Below are positions 9,801-24,800 of a stretch of DNA of 64,000 nucleotides, one piece after another (position 1 is the stretch's first letter; every line of letters starts with the position of its first letter). The translations under genes were made by a program, and so were the position numbers. A model generated the notes under the pieces. That model saw nothing but the letters and a program-made list of their open reading frames with translations. It did not search any database and was not told the DNA's origin. The stretch lies in NCBI GenBank assembly GCA_007922225.1, contig ML679974.1:2035105-2099104 (forward strand), in the 5' to 3' direction. The stretch is from Emydura subglobosa (Eukaryota; Chordata; Testudines; Chelidae).

Positions 9801-12800
9801 TTAATTTCTTGGGGTTGGCTATCCAAGTTTTCTGCTTCATTTCAGAACCCAAAGAAATATATTTTAAATCATTGAGACCTCCATTTTGGAAGAGTAGGTG
9901 GTTCTGTTGAGTTTTAGGGAGGGGTTCAATTCACTCTAACTACTCATCTACAGCTATGCTGCTGTAGTGTAGATACTTGCTGTAGTGGAGGAAGGCTTTT
10001 TTCTATCTCTAAATAGTAAATCCACAACTTGAGAGGTGGTAGCTATGTTGGCAGAATTCTTCCATTGACCTGATGGTATCTATACTGGGGCTTAGGCTGG
10101 CTGAATTCTTGCTTGAGGAGTGGGGATTGAACTTTTCATGCCCCTGAGCGATGTCCACCTAAGTTGTTAGGTGAAGACCAGGTCTCAAACTCCTGAAGAG
10201 CTCCCCAGGCAGTAATTCTTGGTCTCTGTATCCCTTGTATATAGGTGCCAGTGAAACTTTCATTGCTTCACTTTATGTAGTGTTGTAGCCATGTCAGTCA
10301 CAGGATACTAGGGAGAGAAGTGGGTGAGCTAATATCTTTATTGGGTCAACTTATTTTTGGTGAGAGGAGACTAGCTTTTGAGCTTACACAGAGCCCTTCT
10401 TCAGGTCACGCTGTGTAAGCACCAAAGCTGGTCTCTCTCACCAACATAAGTTGGTCCAATAAAAGACATTGGCTCACCCACCTTGTCTCCCTAATTGCAT
10501 CACTTTTACATTCAGCTCACTAAAATATGCCTCATCACCCTTCAGGTGACTAGGCATTAACAAATGTTAGGCGCCTGAATGCTAGCTGCCAAATACCGCT
10601 TCCCTGGAGTAGGTATTGAGCTCTTCACCTTTACGTAATGACAGTATCTCCCTGTAGCTTGGAGGCCCAAGTTCCAAACAGCTATTTGGAAACCTGCTCC
10701 TGATCTGTGAGCATTACTAGGCCCTATCGGGTGAGACCTAGCCCTACCCACAGATTTAAGGGATTACTTGCTGTGAAGACTAGCCATGCTTTTATTAACT
10801 CTGACCAAGTTTCTATAAATGAGTCCTATAGCCTACAGTTTCATACTACTGTTAGGAGTTTATACCCGCCTCTTATAAGGAGGGAAGTATCATGAACTAA
10901 ATTCTGGAAAGCTGCATTCATTTATACAGACTTATACTAGGCCTAGATTTTTTTCACTAATTCAAAGTTACTTTTCTAGCTCCATGCTTGCTTCTGAACT
11001 GCTGGTAATCAACTGAGTCTTGCTGATGTTCCTGTCAATTCAGGTTAAACTAAATGAGGCAATATCTTGTTCCTTTGAGCTGTTATTGAACATGCAGACT
11101 TAAAGATTCAAGGTAGTATTAAACTCTGCGATGTCATATAGCGCTTCTAACTGGGATCTCGTACTACAGTATGTTCCAGTTCTTGCCTGAGTATTAATTG
11201 CTTCAAAGTAAACCAGCTTTAGAGGCGAAGTGAGCAAGTCTGTGTGGGAAGGGAGGCAGTGCCTTTAAGACTGCATAAAGAATGTCTGAGCTTAATGTCC
11301 ACTAATGCAGTAGATGTGATAGGTTACATTAACTCTTAGTCAAATTAGACTCACTTTTAGTCTTGTGTGCTATCTGTTTCTTGTAAGGCTTATGTTTCAG
11401 AGACTTCTGTCTTTAGTAAACATGTTCAAGGCTCATTCTGTCCTGCCTGGCTTGATGTGGAAACAGTATTGCATATAGTTATTGTTTGGGGTTTGAACAT
11501 GAATTTCTGATTATAGTAAATAGTGAGCATAACTTGTTTTGGTCAGTTAGTACTGCAGTGGCCTCTAGTGTCATCTGGAGACTACTGTGACCTGTCCTTC
11601 ATGTACTTGGATAACTTCAGACTGCTTACTAATTTGGTGAGCAGACTTCAATCACTTCTTGTGGTTTAAATAGTTTTCTTGGTTTCCAGGGTGTAAAAAT
11701 GTGGGTGGCTAAAAGTCAGATGCTGTTGAGTAGTCACATTATATAATCCTTTCCATGTTATGACTCTCCTGCAACACATCCTTGCCCATCAGAAAAGGAA
11801 ATAGAGGCAAGGTATCAGACAAAGCAGCTTGATTCTGCATTTTCACCAGTTGAGACTTCATGATGGAGGGTTGCTGAGTCTGAGACTTCTGTTACTCTTA
11901 ACGAACACTTTCAACCCTGATCATAATTTAAGACCATAATCTATATGCAATTTCACTTAATCTCTTGAATTTGTCCTAGACACAAGACCATTCTTTTGCT
12001 ACACTGCAAGTAGATGAAAGACTTTGGAGGGAGGAAATGCTACTTCTATATCTCAGAAATAGCTGATGTCTAATCTTCAGCACATTACTTCCTTTTTCGT
12101 TATTGCTGCAAAATTTGTATCAAACAAGGGCTCATTTACAGCTAATCTGTCCTCTTGCTGAGTTCTTTCACTACCATAAATTCATAGCTTCCAAGGACTG
12201 CTTTGGTCATTTCGTCACACTTGATGGCTAAACCTCAATGAATCTGCACGGCTAAACTTTTTTCTAGCTCATTAGAACTTGTCATCTTGGTGGAAACACT
12301 ATCATAGAAAAGTAGGGCTGGAAGGGACCTCAAGAGGTCATTAGTCCTGCACTGAGGAAGGACCAAGTAAACCTAGACCATTCCTGACAGCAGTTTGCCT
12401 AACCATCTGTTAAGAACCTCTGACAGGGATTCCACTACACCCTGCTTTCTTCTCTCCCCCCCCCTCCCCCCCAAGCCTATTTCAGAACAAACTGTCCTTA
12501 TAATTAAAGATTTTCATAATATTTAATCTAAATCTCCCTTGCTGCACTTAGGATGATTATGGCTTGTCCTACCTTCAGTGAACGCAGAACAATTCATGGC
12601 TGTTATAAAGAGGATGGTGGTTTACATATTGGAAGATGTCTTCCCTTGCTCCCTTCCCCTCCACCCCCATTGTCTTTTCTCAAGACTAAACATGCCTCAT
12701 TTTAACCTTTCCTCACAGATTAGGTTTTCTAAATCTTCTCACTTTTTTGTAGCTCTTCTCGATGCTCTCTCCAGTTTGTCCACATCTTCCTTGAAGCGTG

Positions 12801-15800
12801 GTACCCAGAGCTGGACACAGTATTCCAGCTGAGGCTTCACCATTGCTGAGTAGAGCAGGACTATTACTTTCCATGTCTTAATACACCACTCCTATTAATA
12901 CATCCTAGAATGATATGGCCTCATATGCAAGTGCATCACACAGTTGATCACAAGTTGAATGAGTCCACTATAACCCCCAGATCATGTTCAGCAGTGTTAC
13001 AGCCTATCCCGTTATCCTTCATTTTGTATTTGTGCATTTGATTTTTTCCTTCCTAAGTGTAGTACTTTGCCACTTGCCTTTATTGAATTTCATCTGGTTG
13101 ATTTCAGTCTGATTATGACCTGTCAAGGTCACTTTGAATTTCTAATTTTGTACTCCAAAATGATTATAATCCCTTCACGCTCAGTGTCATCTACAGATTT
13201 ATAAACACTATCCCCTCCATTGTCCAAGTCATTAATGACCATATTGAATAGTACTGGACCAGGACAGACCTCTGCAGGACTGTGCAAAGTACATGCTCCA
13301 GTTTGACAGCAAACTATTATCTTTGGAGAAGTAGTTCTCTGTTGACCATTGTGAGCCACATATGCAGCTCTGTCCTGTGGGCTGCAGCTACACAATATAG
13401 ATACAGTAACTGTACAGCCCTTGAGGATGTTACTTGGGCTGCAGATGTATGCTGATTGGGCTGCAGGTTGAGAACCACTACTGTAGAGTACGGTTTTCAA
13501 CCAGTTTTGTAACCACCCTATAGTAACTTTATCTTTCTAGACCATACTTCCCTAGTTACATTGAGACTGTCGTGCGGGACTGCCAAAAGCCTTAATAAAA
13601 GCAATGTCACATCAACAGCTTCCCCATCCACTAGGCCAGCCAGTAACCCTATCAAAAAGGAAATTAGGGTGTCTAGCATGATTTGTCCTTGACAAATCAT
13701 CTTGCTTATTACTACTTTTAGGTGCTTACAAACCTATTTAACTTGTTTCCATCTCTTTCCAGGTATCAAAGCTAGGCTAACTTGTCTGTAGTTCCCCAGG
13801 TCCTTTCAGTTTCCCTATTTTTAACAATAGGTACTAAGTTTATCCTCTGGGATCTCCCCCATCCTCCATGAGCTCTCAAAGATAATTGCAAACAGTTCTA
13901 AGATTGCTTCAGTTACTTTGTAGGGTGCACTTCATCAAGCCTTGCTGACATGAACACAACTATGCTTTAACCTGATCTTTCCCTATTCTGGCTTGCATTC
14001 CTTCCCCCTTAATGTTAATTGTGTTAAGTATCTGGTCACAGTTTCACTTATTAGTGAAGATTGAAGCAAACTAGGCATTAAACTTTTCAGCCTTCTTGAT
14101 GTCATCCATTATTAGCACCTTCCCCCACTAAATAGAGGACTCTACACTTCATCTTTCTCTTGCTACTAGTGTATTTATAAGATCTTATTGCTTTTTGATC
14201 CTTGCTAAGTAACTCATTTAGCACCTTAGTCTTTCTGATTTTTTTTCCTACATGCTTGTGCTATTTTGTACTCGTTCTTAACAATTTGTCCATGTTTCCA
14301 CTCTTGTTGGATTCTTTTGATTTTTCACATTCAGGAGGTCCTCATGGAGGCACATAGGAAGAAGAGTAAGAAGCCAATCTTTCTTTTGTATTGAGATAGC
14401 TTGCAGTTGTGCTTCTAATATTCTCCTTGAGATATTGCCAGGTCATGCCAGCAATGTTTTATTCTCCAGTGATGCCATACCTATTAAAATGTATATGAAT
14501 GTATGGTTTGTAGTAACTTAAAGAGCGTAGGGTGCCTTTCAGGATTGCAGGCATCTTCTGTGACCATAGGAGGGTCATGGAATGCTCTTAAGCTGCCAAT
14601 AGCCAAGTCTGCCTAAAGCCAGAGGCTGGTTTCTCCTGCTAGCACATTCAAAGGAGTGAATTGAGCTATGTGAGTGGCAGATCTGAGTGGAACTCAAAAT
14701 TCTTGTCTCTTAATTCTGTGCTTAGACCATTGAACTCTGCCTCTCACAGCAGTGTATGCTGTAGGACTGGGCAAAGGGCAATAATACAGGAAGGGCATGT
14801 TAGACTAACACACACTTGGTGTAATGCTTCTGAATGCACATAGAGCATTGAAGTAGCTGTCTGCAGTAGATAGACTAGCCTGAAAAGACAAATGTTTCAA
14901 AACTTTAAAGCAGCAACAGTTGGCTGGCTTGTTTTCAGAATCTAGGCAAAAGATGGGCATATGCCTACTCTTCATTAATTGCCTCACTTTCCTGCTGTAA
15001 ATCAATGAGGGAAGGTTGTACTTTCTCTGTCAAACAAGGCCCTGACTAGTTGAAAACAAGGGTTCTGCATCAAAGGTTGGTTGCTTCATTACTTTTGTTG
15101 GCTGCTAAGCTAACTTGCTGCTACTATTGACCATTAAGATGGATTTAATCAGTTTTTTAAAATCTTTCCTCTTACTGTTTTGACCTGAGGTTCCCTTTAG
15201 ACAAGTCAGCCAGAGTCCTATCTTTTCACCCTCCAAATGAACCTCTCAGTGCAGAACCTTCCTCTGAGCCTCTGCAGCAGCAACTCATGGTGCTGCAACT
15301 CCAGGCTTCGGAGCCCCAGTGGAGTCAGTAGGGCATCACAATCTGTCCCACAGCAGGCTGAGCCATTAGTACAGCGTCCTCTCCCCTTTTCTTGTCCCAA
15401 AATCTCATGTTTTCTACTGTTCATTGTCCTCATTGGTTTACTTGACTGATTAGCAATTTTCACTCTGATCATTTTTAACAGTGATACTCACATAGACCCA
15501 TCACTGTAGTATCAGTCTCTTCCATCTTTGCCTGGACAGCTGAACTTGATTAGTATGAGAGTGGGTGTAACTTCTGTAGGACAATTTCTATGCACACGAG
15601 CCTTCAGAGAGACAGACAAGCCTGTGGAAAGTTGAGTCCACTCAAAGTGTAAGGTGACTTGGACTGAACAGAGGAATTGGTTAATACCATTTCAGAAGTG
15701 AATTTACAGTACAGAAATGCCTCATGATAGGAGAGCTGAGGTTGAAGGAATGGGTTGCTTGTGTAGGTGTGGACAAGCTATGGCTGGTAACAAGCTTCAT

Positions 15801-18800
15801 AGTTTAGCTCAAGCCTACGTGAAAGATCTCCTGCACTAAGTCTTCCCTGGAGAAGAGCAGAATGCCAGTGTTGACTTCATGATGGCCTGCTGCTAGTAGA
15901 TGGACTGCTGTGACCTGTACCAGGTGCAAGCTCAGAGTCTCTGCAGGATTGTCATGGGGAATTTCCAAAGAAGGAAACAGCAAAAGGATCCAACACCTGA
16001 CTTCACATGCTTTGTGATAGCATATGAAAGTTGGGGGCCAGTCTGAATGGAACAGCCCCTTTCTGAGACTTGGCTTTAGTTTCTCCTTACTCGCCTGTTG
16101 TGTTCAGGTTTGCTCCATCCTAGGCTGTAACACTTTTATCAGCACTTTCAAACTTGGTGGATCACATGGTTTGCAGTAAGTTTGTAAAATGCCCGCCACA
16201 CTAGAACTTGCGCTGTCTTACTAGTTGTGGTGTGTGCATTTTGGATAGGACCACACAGCTGCTGTCCCTGAAAATGGAAGGTGATCTTGCTGTAAAACAC
16301 TAAATGGAGCAAGGCATGATTGCTAATGTAGAATCTCTAGCTTGTAAGGCTATAGTTACAACACTGTAGTAAATAGTGTAATTTGTTCCTAATAACATTC
16401 AGAGCTCACTTTGATTCAATCTGAATGATCTGTTGCTGATGACTTTAAATAACTTAAATTTTAATTCCCAGAGCAGAGACTGAGGGTCTAAACTACTCAA
16501 GTTTTGGAAACTGAGTTTAATATGGAAATATACTTTCTTGAATCTAGCAACTGCCCAGTAACATGACTGTAGTCAAGATGGCATATCTGCAGGATTCTCA
16601 CTCTCTGGATTTCTGCACAGGAGGAAAGACCAAAGTTCTAAGGTCTAAAACTGGCCTTCAGAGGTGAGGCGTCGTTGGGAATGCTACTCAAAGGCAGACT
16701 AAAGCCTTCTTCTAATCTGCTCAATTCTGGCTTTGTTAAACGCCTGTTCCCTTGGCAAACTCACTATAGAACCATGGCTGACTGCATGTCGTATGTCTGA
16801 CCTGGCTACCCTAAACCTCCAGGGCAGTATCAGGACTTTTTGCAGGTGCTGACTTGCCTCAGATCCAGCCTGGCTGAGGATTGTGTGCAGTCATGTATAG
16901 CAGCTACATGGATTGTTCTCTATATTTTGAGTAACTGCCAATCACTGAATAAGGAACTCTGGCTGTAGTCAGTACTAACATGGTTCTGCTTTCAGGACTT
17001 GAAGCCAGACTTATGCTTTCCCCATGCAGGAGTCTGTCGTGTCTGTTTTAGTTCCTAGTCCTCTGGACAGCCTAGGATTTAAGTCCATCTTTCCCTTTTA
17101 TTGAAAACTAAAGGACGTGTTTCTTTTTCATGCTTGCCTCTAACTTCCTCTTCCTTTAGGACAAGCTACTTGTTCTTCAGGAATGAAAATCTTGTGTAAG
17201 GTCTTTAGCTGAGTAGGGATGGAATGTGACTGCTTGTCTCTGAAAAGACTCTTCCTGTCAGTATCTAGAAACATCTTGTTTTAGTACCCTTTCATGTGGA
17301 GTTCCTGCCTTCTGGATTAAGCTATAGCCAAACTTTTGACTTTAATTTTGAGAGAGAATTCATTTGCTGGCCAGAATTGGAGACCTTAGCACAACTTCCT
17401 CATGTAGACAGGGCCTGAGTTTGATGTTCAAGGGATGGCAGGTGTCTCCCTTACAAGCAAGAGGATGGCTTTTACCACTGCCATTAAGAGTGCACTACAC
17501 CCCTTGGGGGCATTGGGTATACACTACCATAATTGGTATTCAGACCTTCTGCTCATTTAACTCAAACCCTGTATGCTTAGCAGCAAGTACCTCTTGATCT
17601 AAGACTTGTAAAGGAAATTCACCACTGCAACAGGAAAGTCAGTCTTCACTCAAGCTGTTGAGGGGGGAGTTTTCTACCCCTAAAGGATCATGTCAGCCTG
17701 TCAACCTGACCTTGTTGGCCCTATGTCATAAGCCTGTTAAATAAAAGACCAAGTCCAAAAGTCCACTCGCTGATGTGTCAAGCAACTTTTCAAACAAGTT
17801 AAATAGTACCTCCTACTGTACACTTAATATAGCCAAGAATGGTATAGTTTGCTATGAGAACAAAACTATTGAGCACCTGCTTGGTATCTCCTGAAATAAT
17901 ACTGCACAAAAGCTTGTAAAACCTACCAGTTGTACAGCCTGTATGTTGGCAGAACTGTCATAGGAATATTTATTAGGATACCTCACTATACACAGAACTC
18001 TTTACAGCAGTTGAGTCTGTGTGGAAAGCGTAGTACATGCCCTTATTACCCAAGAGTACTTAAGCACTCTAAATGCAGACCCAAGTGGACTTGTCTGCTG
18101 CTCTAAATCTCTAGAACTGGCCAAGCATGCTTCAAAATCTTAGGGTCCTCCATTTATTTCAGTGCCAGGGAATGTAACTAGATTGTGTAATCAAATACTA
18201 AGCATACTTGAGCCCTGGCAATTAGCAATATGCCTGACATCCTGCAAGATCACCACTAGTTTGGCTTTAACACTTACTGAAGTCAGCTAGAAAATGACTT
18301 GTCCGTGTGGCTCACCTCACTGATCTATGTTCTGGCTTTGGAACTGCACTGCTGCTGTCCTGTTGCTTCTCCATTAATTGGAGTGGATAAATGGTGACAG
18401 GCAGAGCAAGTCTATGTGAAAGCAGTGTACCCACTTCTCTGTAGGACGGTCTGGCATATGCATAGTTAAATCCCAGATGGGGAGAAGCATCTACAGAAGC
18501 GGTTCTCAACCTTTTTTTCCTGAGTGCCACTTGGGTCGGGTACAGTCAGGTCAAGTAGTACTTGATCTGACTGTTCCTGACCCGAGTACCACTTGGGGAA
18601 AAAGTGGGGGAGGGGGGACTTTCGGTGGCAGCAGGGTTTCGTGGCGGCGGAGGAGGGGGAGCTTTTGGAGGTGGATTCGGCGGCGCGGTACAGCTCGCGT
18701 ACCACCCAGCCTTCTTCAAAGTACCACCAGTTGAGAAACACTGGTCTACAGGATAGCCAAGTGGCTAAGACTCCCAGACTTTAGCCTAAGAACAAACTTC

Positions 18801-21800
18801 TTAGAAATGGCAGATGAAATAGAGGGCAGAGGGGTGTACAAGGGTGCAGGCTGAGGCTTGCTTAGTGGGTGTTAAGTGATGCAAGAGAGGGCCCTTGCTC
18901 ACACCCTTGTTAACACACCATGCTTGACCTGATGAGTCCTTAAATGACTGCCTTTAAACAGATAAACTAAGTGGTTACTATGATCTTGAGTTATAAGTAA
19001 CTGGCTTCCACTTCCCTCAGTACTTCAAGGGAGAACTGGTATATTGCACTTGTACTATACTTCTGTAACTCCTTAGAACAATCAGATTGTTCTAATGAGG
19101 GAAATGAGAAGGTTGAGATAAATGAGACCAAAGCTTCAAGCATTTTGCTGAAATGAGTCTTCATTTGTAAGCTAACCTGCCTACTTGCAGGTAGATGACC
19201 TACTATCTTAACCTTCCAGCATCTGGCTCCAAATCCTTTCCTAGACTCACTTATGACATAATCCAAATGTGAAGTGAGATCTCTTCCCTCTAACTCACTC
19301 TAGATGAAAACTGTAATCTGAGTTTGCCTCAGCTGAGTTTCATATGTAGCTTTCATTCTAGAGACCTGACTGGAAAATCCTTTTTTAAAAAAACATAAGC
19401 GTGCTTTTTCCCTCAAATGAGCTGTTTGGGGGAAATCTTAACTAACACTGCTCTTGCAAACACTCGACTTCTTTGGAATGTGTATAGAAATTAAGGATTT
19501 CTTCTAGTCTAATGAACTTGAGACTTGATTAGTGGTGGACAGAAGTAAACTGCTTAGTGTTGTAGTTGAGGTATTAATGTAGATGAGTCTGATAATGAGT
19601 TACTAGTGTATTAACTTTTCTCCTTTTCCGTCCAGGAGAGTAGTCAGTAAGCCTGACTAAAGAGACTGCAGCTTTGAGAATTGTGTAAGGCTAAGATTTA
19701 GTCATGACTATTTTTAATAAGTCATGGTTGGGTTGTGATACAAAACAAAATAAGCAATAAACAAATTCATGGTCCATGACTTATTAAAAATACCCCCTGA
19801 CTAAATCTTAACTGCCTCAAGGGGGGGTGTTGATGCTGTGGGGGGCCCCAGAGTGCAGAAAGTCACAATCCATAATGTGCAGCCTTAATTAGGCATATTG
19901 CTCCTATAGTGCTGAAGGGTTTGTAGCCCGCTTGCCCGTTAGCCTGGACTTCAGGCTCTAAATAAGTTTGTTTTAATATAAAACTTCTTAAGGGCTCCCT
20001 GCCATTAAATAGCTCTTCAAGTTTGAGGTGAATTGGAGCATTTTGGGGCAGGAGTCCTGAAACTTTAGAAGTTTCAGAATCTTTCAAAACTTTTTCTTTA
20101 TAGCTTTTTATATAATTCTTGTTCCCCCCCATTTGTAGATTTATCACACAGCAATAGGAGAGAGACTCTTCTCTTTTTATGAAGAGTTCCTACTTTAAAC
20201 TCCCAGGAAGACTGGAAGAGGAAGGTATAGAAAAGGAACTAGAAAACTGACAGTTCCTCTAAACCTAATCTTTGATCTTATCTACACTAGAGTTTTGCCA
20301 ACAAAACAGTGAGGTATACATACTGAAATGTGTGTCCCACTGATTTAACTCCTCTGCTATGCCAACATAATAAAACCACTTCAACGAGAGGTGTAGGGCT
20401 TATGTTGTAATTGGGGGGGGGTGAGAGGAAGACTCTAAAATGTCTTAACTACCAGTTTTCTGTTGGCCTTCTAGGGCCCCAGATTTCATTAATCTGCCCC
20501 AGTGAGAAATTGATAGTCAGCCTGCCTGCAAAAATTACATAAATCAGTTATCTAATATGATCAACCTGAAACAACTGGTGTATGCTGAGTGATAAGATTT
20601 AGGTGACTTCTGTGCCCTCCTGCATTAAAGCACAGGCTTACAGTAAAACTGTACAAACCACTTGCCAATGGTAATAAGTGACACCACCAGTGCAGTGTTA
20701 TGTAAGTACTGATATATGACTAGCACACACATACTAGCCACAGGACAGCTATGCAAAATCATCTGTTGGGTATTGTTTGCATACTAAATGTGGTCACTTG
20801 TGTTCCCTATTCTGGATTAGCTTTGCCCCCTCCAATATCTGTCAGATTTGACTGGTTACAAACCCTGACACTGCTTGCAGCCTGAGCATTTGTTGGTGAA
20901 AACTTGACCTAATTGGTGCTGAATGCGTTAAGCTGATGCTGAGTGACTTGGAAGCTGTCCAGGAAGAATCTGTAGGCAAGAGAAATATTCTCTTTACAGA
21001 AAGATGGACGACCACTGTGGAATGCTAATTGTAAGAGGTGAGAGGCAGTACATTTTGATCACAAATCTGCCAAATGCTAGAGATGCTAAACCCCTCCTTT
21101 CCAGAATAAGCTGTACTTTTGCCTGCCTGCTGGAATTGTGCACTGCATTGCAGAAAATGAAATTGGACTCATACAAGATCAGCACATTTTTAAGCTGCAC
21201 AGTGTCTGGGAAACTCAGTGGGATGTCTTGACTGGCAAGTTAGTGAGCATCTCTGTACAACTTTAGAACTCCTTTTCTGCAACTCCATACAAATGGGTGT
21301 TAGGACCAGATATTTACCCAAGAGCTCTGACATGGCAGTATTACTAACTGTGATATGTAACCTCTTGTTTACCAGCTTCTGTATTAGATGCCTGGAGAAT
21401 AGCTAATGCTAACTTTAAAAAAATGCTCCAGGGGCAAACCTGGCAATTAGACTGGTAAGCCTAACTTCAGTACAGGGAGACTGGTTGAAACTATAGTAAA
21501 GAACACAATAATCCTCCCAGGAAGATGAATGTGACGTGGTGGAGAGTGAGCATGGCTTTTGTAAAGGGAAATCCTGCCTCACTCTATTAGAATTCTTTGA
21601 AGGTGTCGTCAAGCTTTGATCTAGTTGATATAGTACTTGGACTTTCAGAATCCTTTGGCAAGGTCCCCCATCAAAGGCTCTTAAGCAAAGTAAGCAGTCA
21701 TGGGGTAAGAAGGAAGGTTCTCATAGTTCAGTAACTGGTTAAAAGACAGGAAACAAAGGGTAGGAATAAATGGTCAGCTTTCACAATGGAAAGCAAAGTA

Positions 21801-24800
21801 GCAGGGTCCCCCAAGGAGCTGTAGTGAGACATGTGCTGTTCAACATATTCAAAGATCTGGAAAAGAGTGACCAGTGATCTTAAGGGGGTAAACAAAGCTT
21901 GCAGATACAAAATTACTCAGATAGTTAAGTCCAAAGTTGACTAGAAAGTTACAAATGGGTCTAAACTGTGTGATTGGGCAACAAAATGGCAGATGACATG
22001 TTACATGCAAAGTAGTGAACATTCAAAAACTATCCTAGCTATACATCCAAAATTATACATTCTAAATTAAATGTTGCTCAGAATGATCTTAGTCATCACA
22101 GATAGTTCTCTGAAAATATCTGCTCAATGTGTAGTAGCTAACACTCCTATACAGAATCATTATGCCACTATATAATCCACAGAACACCCACACCATGAAT
22201 ACAGCCTGTCATTCTCAAAAGATGTATTTGTTGCTCTTCTCTGCACCTTTTCCAATTCAAAAATGATTATGGGTATGGAAGTTTTTTTGTACAGGGAGAG
22301 ATGAGACTGGAACTGTTCTCCTTAGGAAACTGATGATGGCAGGAGAGTAGAGAGGGATATGATAGCAGTCTATAAAATCACAAATAGTGTGGAGAAAATT
22401 AATAGAAACATTTACCCTTTACACAATAAACACCCAGTACACCAATGAGATTAATAAATAGGCTTAAAACAAACTTAAGGAAGTACTTCACAGTCAACCT
22501 GTGGAACTTATTGCCGGGGTGCTGTGAAAGCCAGAAGTATAACTGGGCTTAAAAAAAAAACTAGGTAAATCCATGGAGAATAGGTTCATCAATGGCTATT
22601 AGCCATGATGGTCTGGGACACAATCCTATGCTGTACATGTCTCAGCTTCTGAATGTCAGATGTTTAGAAACTGGATGATAGGATGGATCACTTGATAACT
22701 GCCTTATTCTGACCATTTCCTCTGAGGCACTGGCCACTATCAGGATACTGGGCTAGACAGATCATTGGCCTGACCCAATATGGCCGTTATGTTCTCAATC
22801 TTAGGAGATGGCAGATTTCTGCTAAAATGTGCCAAAATCAGAATTCAGTTTTGAATATACTAAACTAAATACACATGGCTTACTGCATCCTACCAGGAGG
22901 CAGCTGACAAGATCTAAACCACTATCTCCCCTATAATAAACTACAACAAACTGAGTTCCTGTCCGCATAACTAAAGCATGCTTTTGAAAAGCACAACTTC
23001 ATACAATAACATACTTAAATAATCATGAGAGGATACTTAAGTGCTTCTGTAATTACAAGAATATGGCATCTGGGGTAACTGAGTTTTTAGCAGGTTGAAA
23101 CTGTAGAAATCTGAGACTCCATCAGTGCTGCTCTCTCTCCTCTGTGCTCCTGCAAAATAGCTACATGTCAAAGTATTTTCATGGGGGTATATTTTAAACT
23201 CAAAGTATGGGTCTAGAAATGCCATCATTTAAGGCTTTCCGATTTGCATCCAAAGACAGCAAAAAACCGTGATCTGACTCCATAGCAGTGTAGCAAAAAC
23301 CTTCCCCCCCCACCCAAGCATAATTGTGGTAGATCAAAGGCTCAAATGTAATTAATTCACTTGTCAGAATTTACAAGTGAATTATTGCTGATTTCTTATG
23401 TAAAATACAAATGGTAAGGAAGTGATTGTATAACTATTTCCTGACAGACCAAACAATCATGCATACAGAGGCCAGCTGGGTCCACATGATCATATAGTCT
23501 GAGCTGTATAACACAGGCTGTAGAATTTCCCCAGGATAATTCCTAGAGCATATCCTTTTTCAGGACAGTATCTAATTCTTAGACTCACTGCCTAGCAGGA
23601 CTCAAGGCCCATCTTATAGCCAGTCTAAAACAGCTACCTAGAGATCACATTTAGTAAGCATTTCATACGCCTAGAAATGCTAACATCAAATGTGCTGCTG
23701 GGAAGTTTTGAAACACAAGCTGAACAAGTTAATAATGCCTAGGAAAACATCAAGCAATTATAATCAGACCTCTAGGGTTGATGTCCAGCCCTCATGGAAA
23801 TAGGGTTTCTTTGAGTTTGGTGGAAGAAGGCACAAACCCCGATTCGGTTGAGACTGAGGCTAATTCCTTTGGATATTACATAATTACTTTTTTAGAGGTT
23901 GTCTTACTGACTGTAAAATGTGCTATGAACTGCATTATGTAGACTACATGGACTCTTCCAAATAGCTACATCCTTAAGACCATTCTTTTGTCAACTTATA
24001 TACTCAGTTTACCTGCTGTAACATGATCAGTTCAGTCCATTGACCTTTCTTTAACTTGTAAGAAATAATCATATTAGAAACAAAATCTACTTTATTCTTT
24101 AATGACCAATCTGAAAGATGTTCTTGTAACACATTGGCCGCCTTGGAGTATTGAACCACTCTAAGCATAGCTGTTGCCTAATTCTGCCTCTGTACTGAAG
24201 CATGAATTTCCCTAAGAACCAGCTTGCTAAAGGTAGAAAGTACTTTATTTGAAGTCCTTTATTCAGATACTCTGTATAGTACAGCAATAACATCCTGAGA
24301 CATTCCTGGGTTAATATTTGTCAAGAGTCTGCAAAAGAAGCCATTGAAAGGTGGCTGGAGTAGGGGAGGCCTAACCTGGAATCTTGGATTTACCAAGGTA
24401 CAGAAGTGAATACCAGGAAGATGCCCCACATTTGCATTTTATAACTCTGGGGGGGTTTTTTTTTTTTTTTTTGAATAATTTACTTAACAGGACAGCAGTA
24501 AATACATCTTGTCAGGTGCTGACAGATTCTAAGGCAACCTGAATCAGTGAGGGAATTTAAATAGTGAACAGTTTTATATATAGCAACTGTTCCTTCTGGT
24601 CTGTAAGCAGCATAGGATTCTGACAAGCCTCTACAAATAAACTGCTGTTGGAGACATTTGCTCTATAACCATTTCTCATTTTGGAAGGAAACCATAAAAA
24701 TCCTTATGCTTCTAAAGGAGAATTGTGCTTCAGTTGCATCAGCCTGTGTAAACACTTCCAATACAGTTTCACTCCTCTGAACAGGTGTCTCTGGGGCAGT

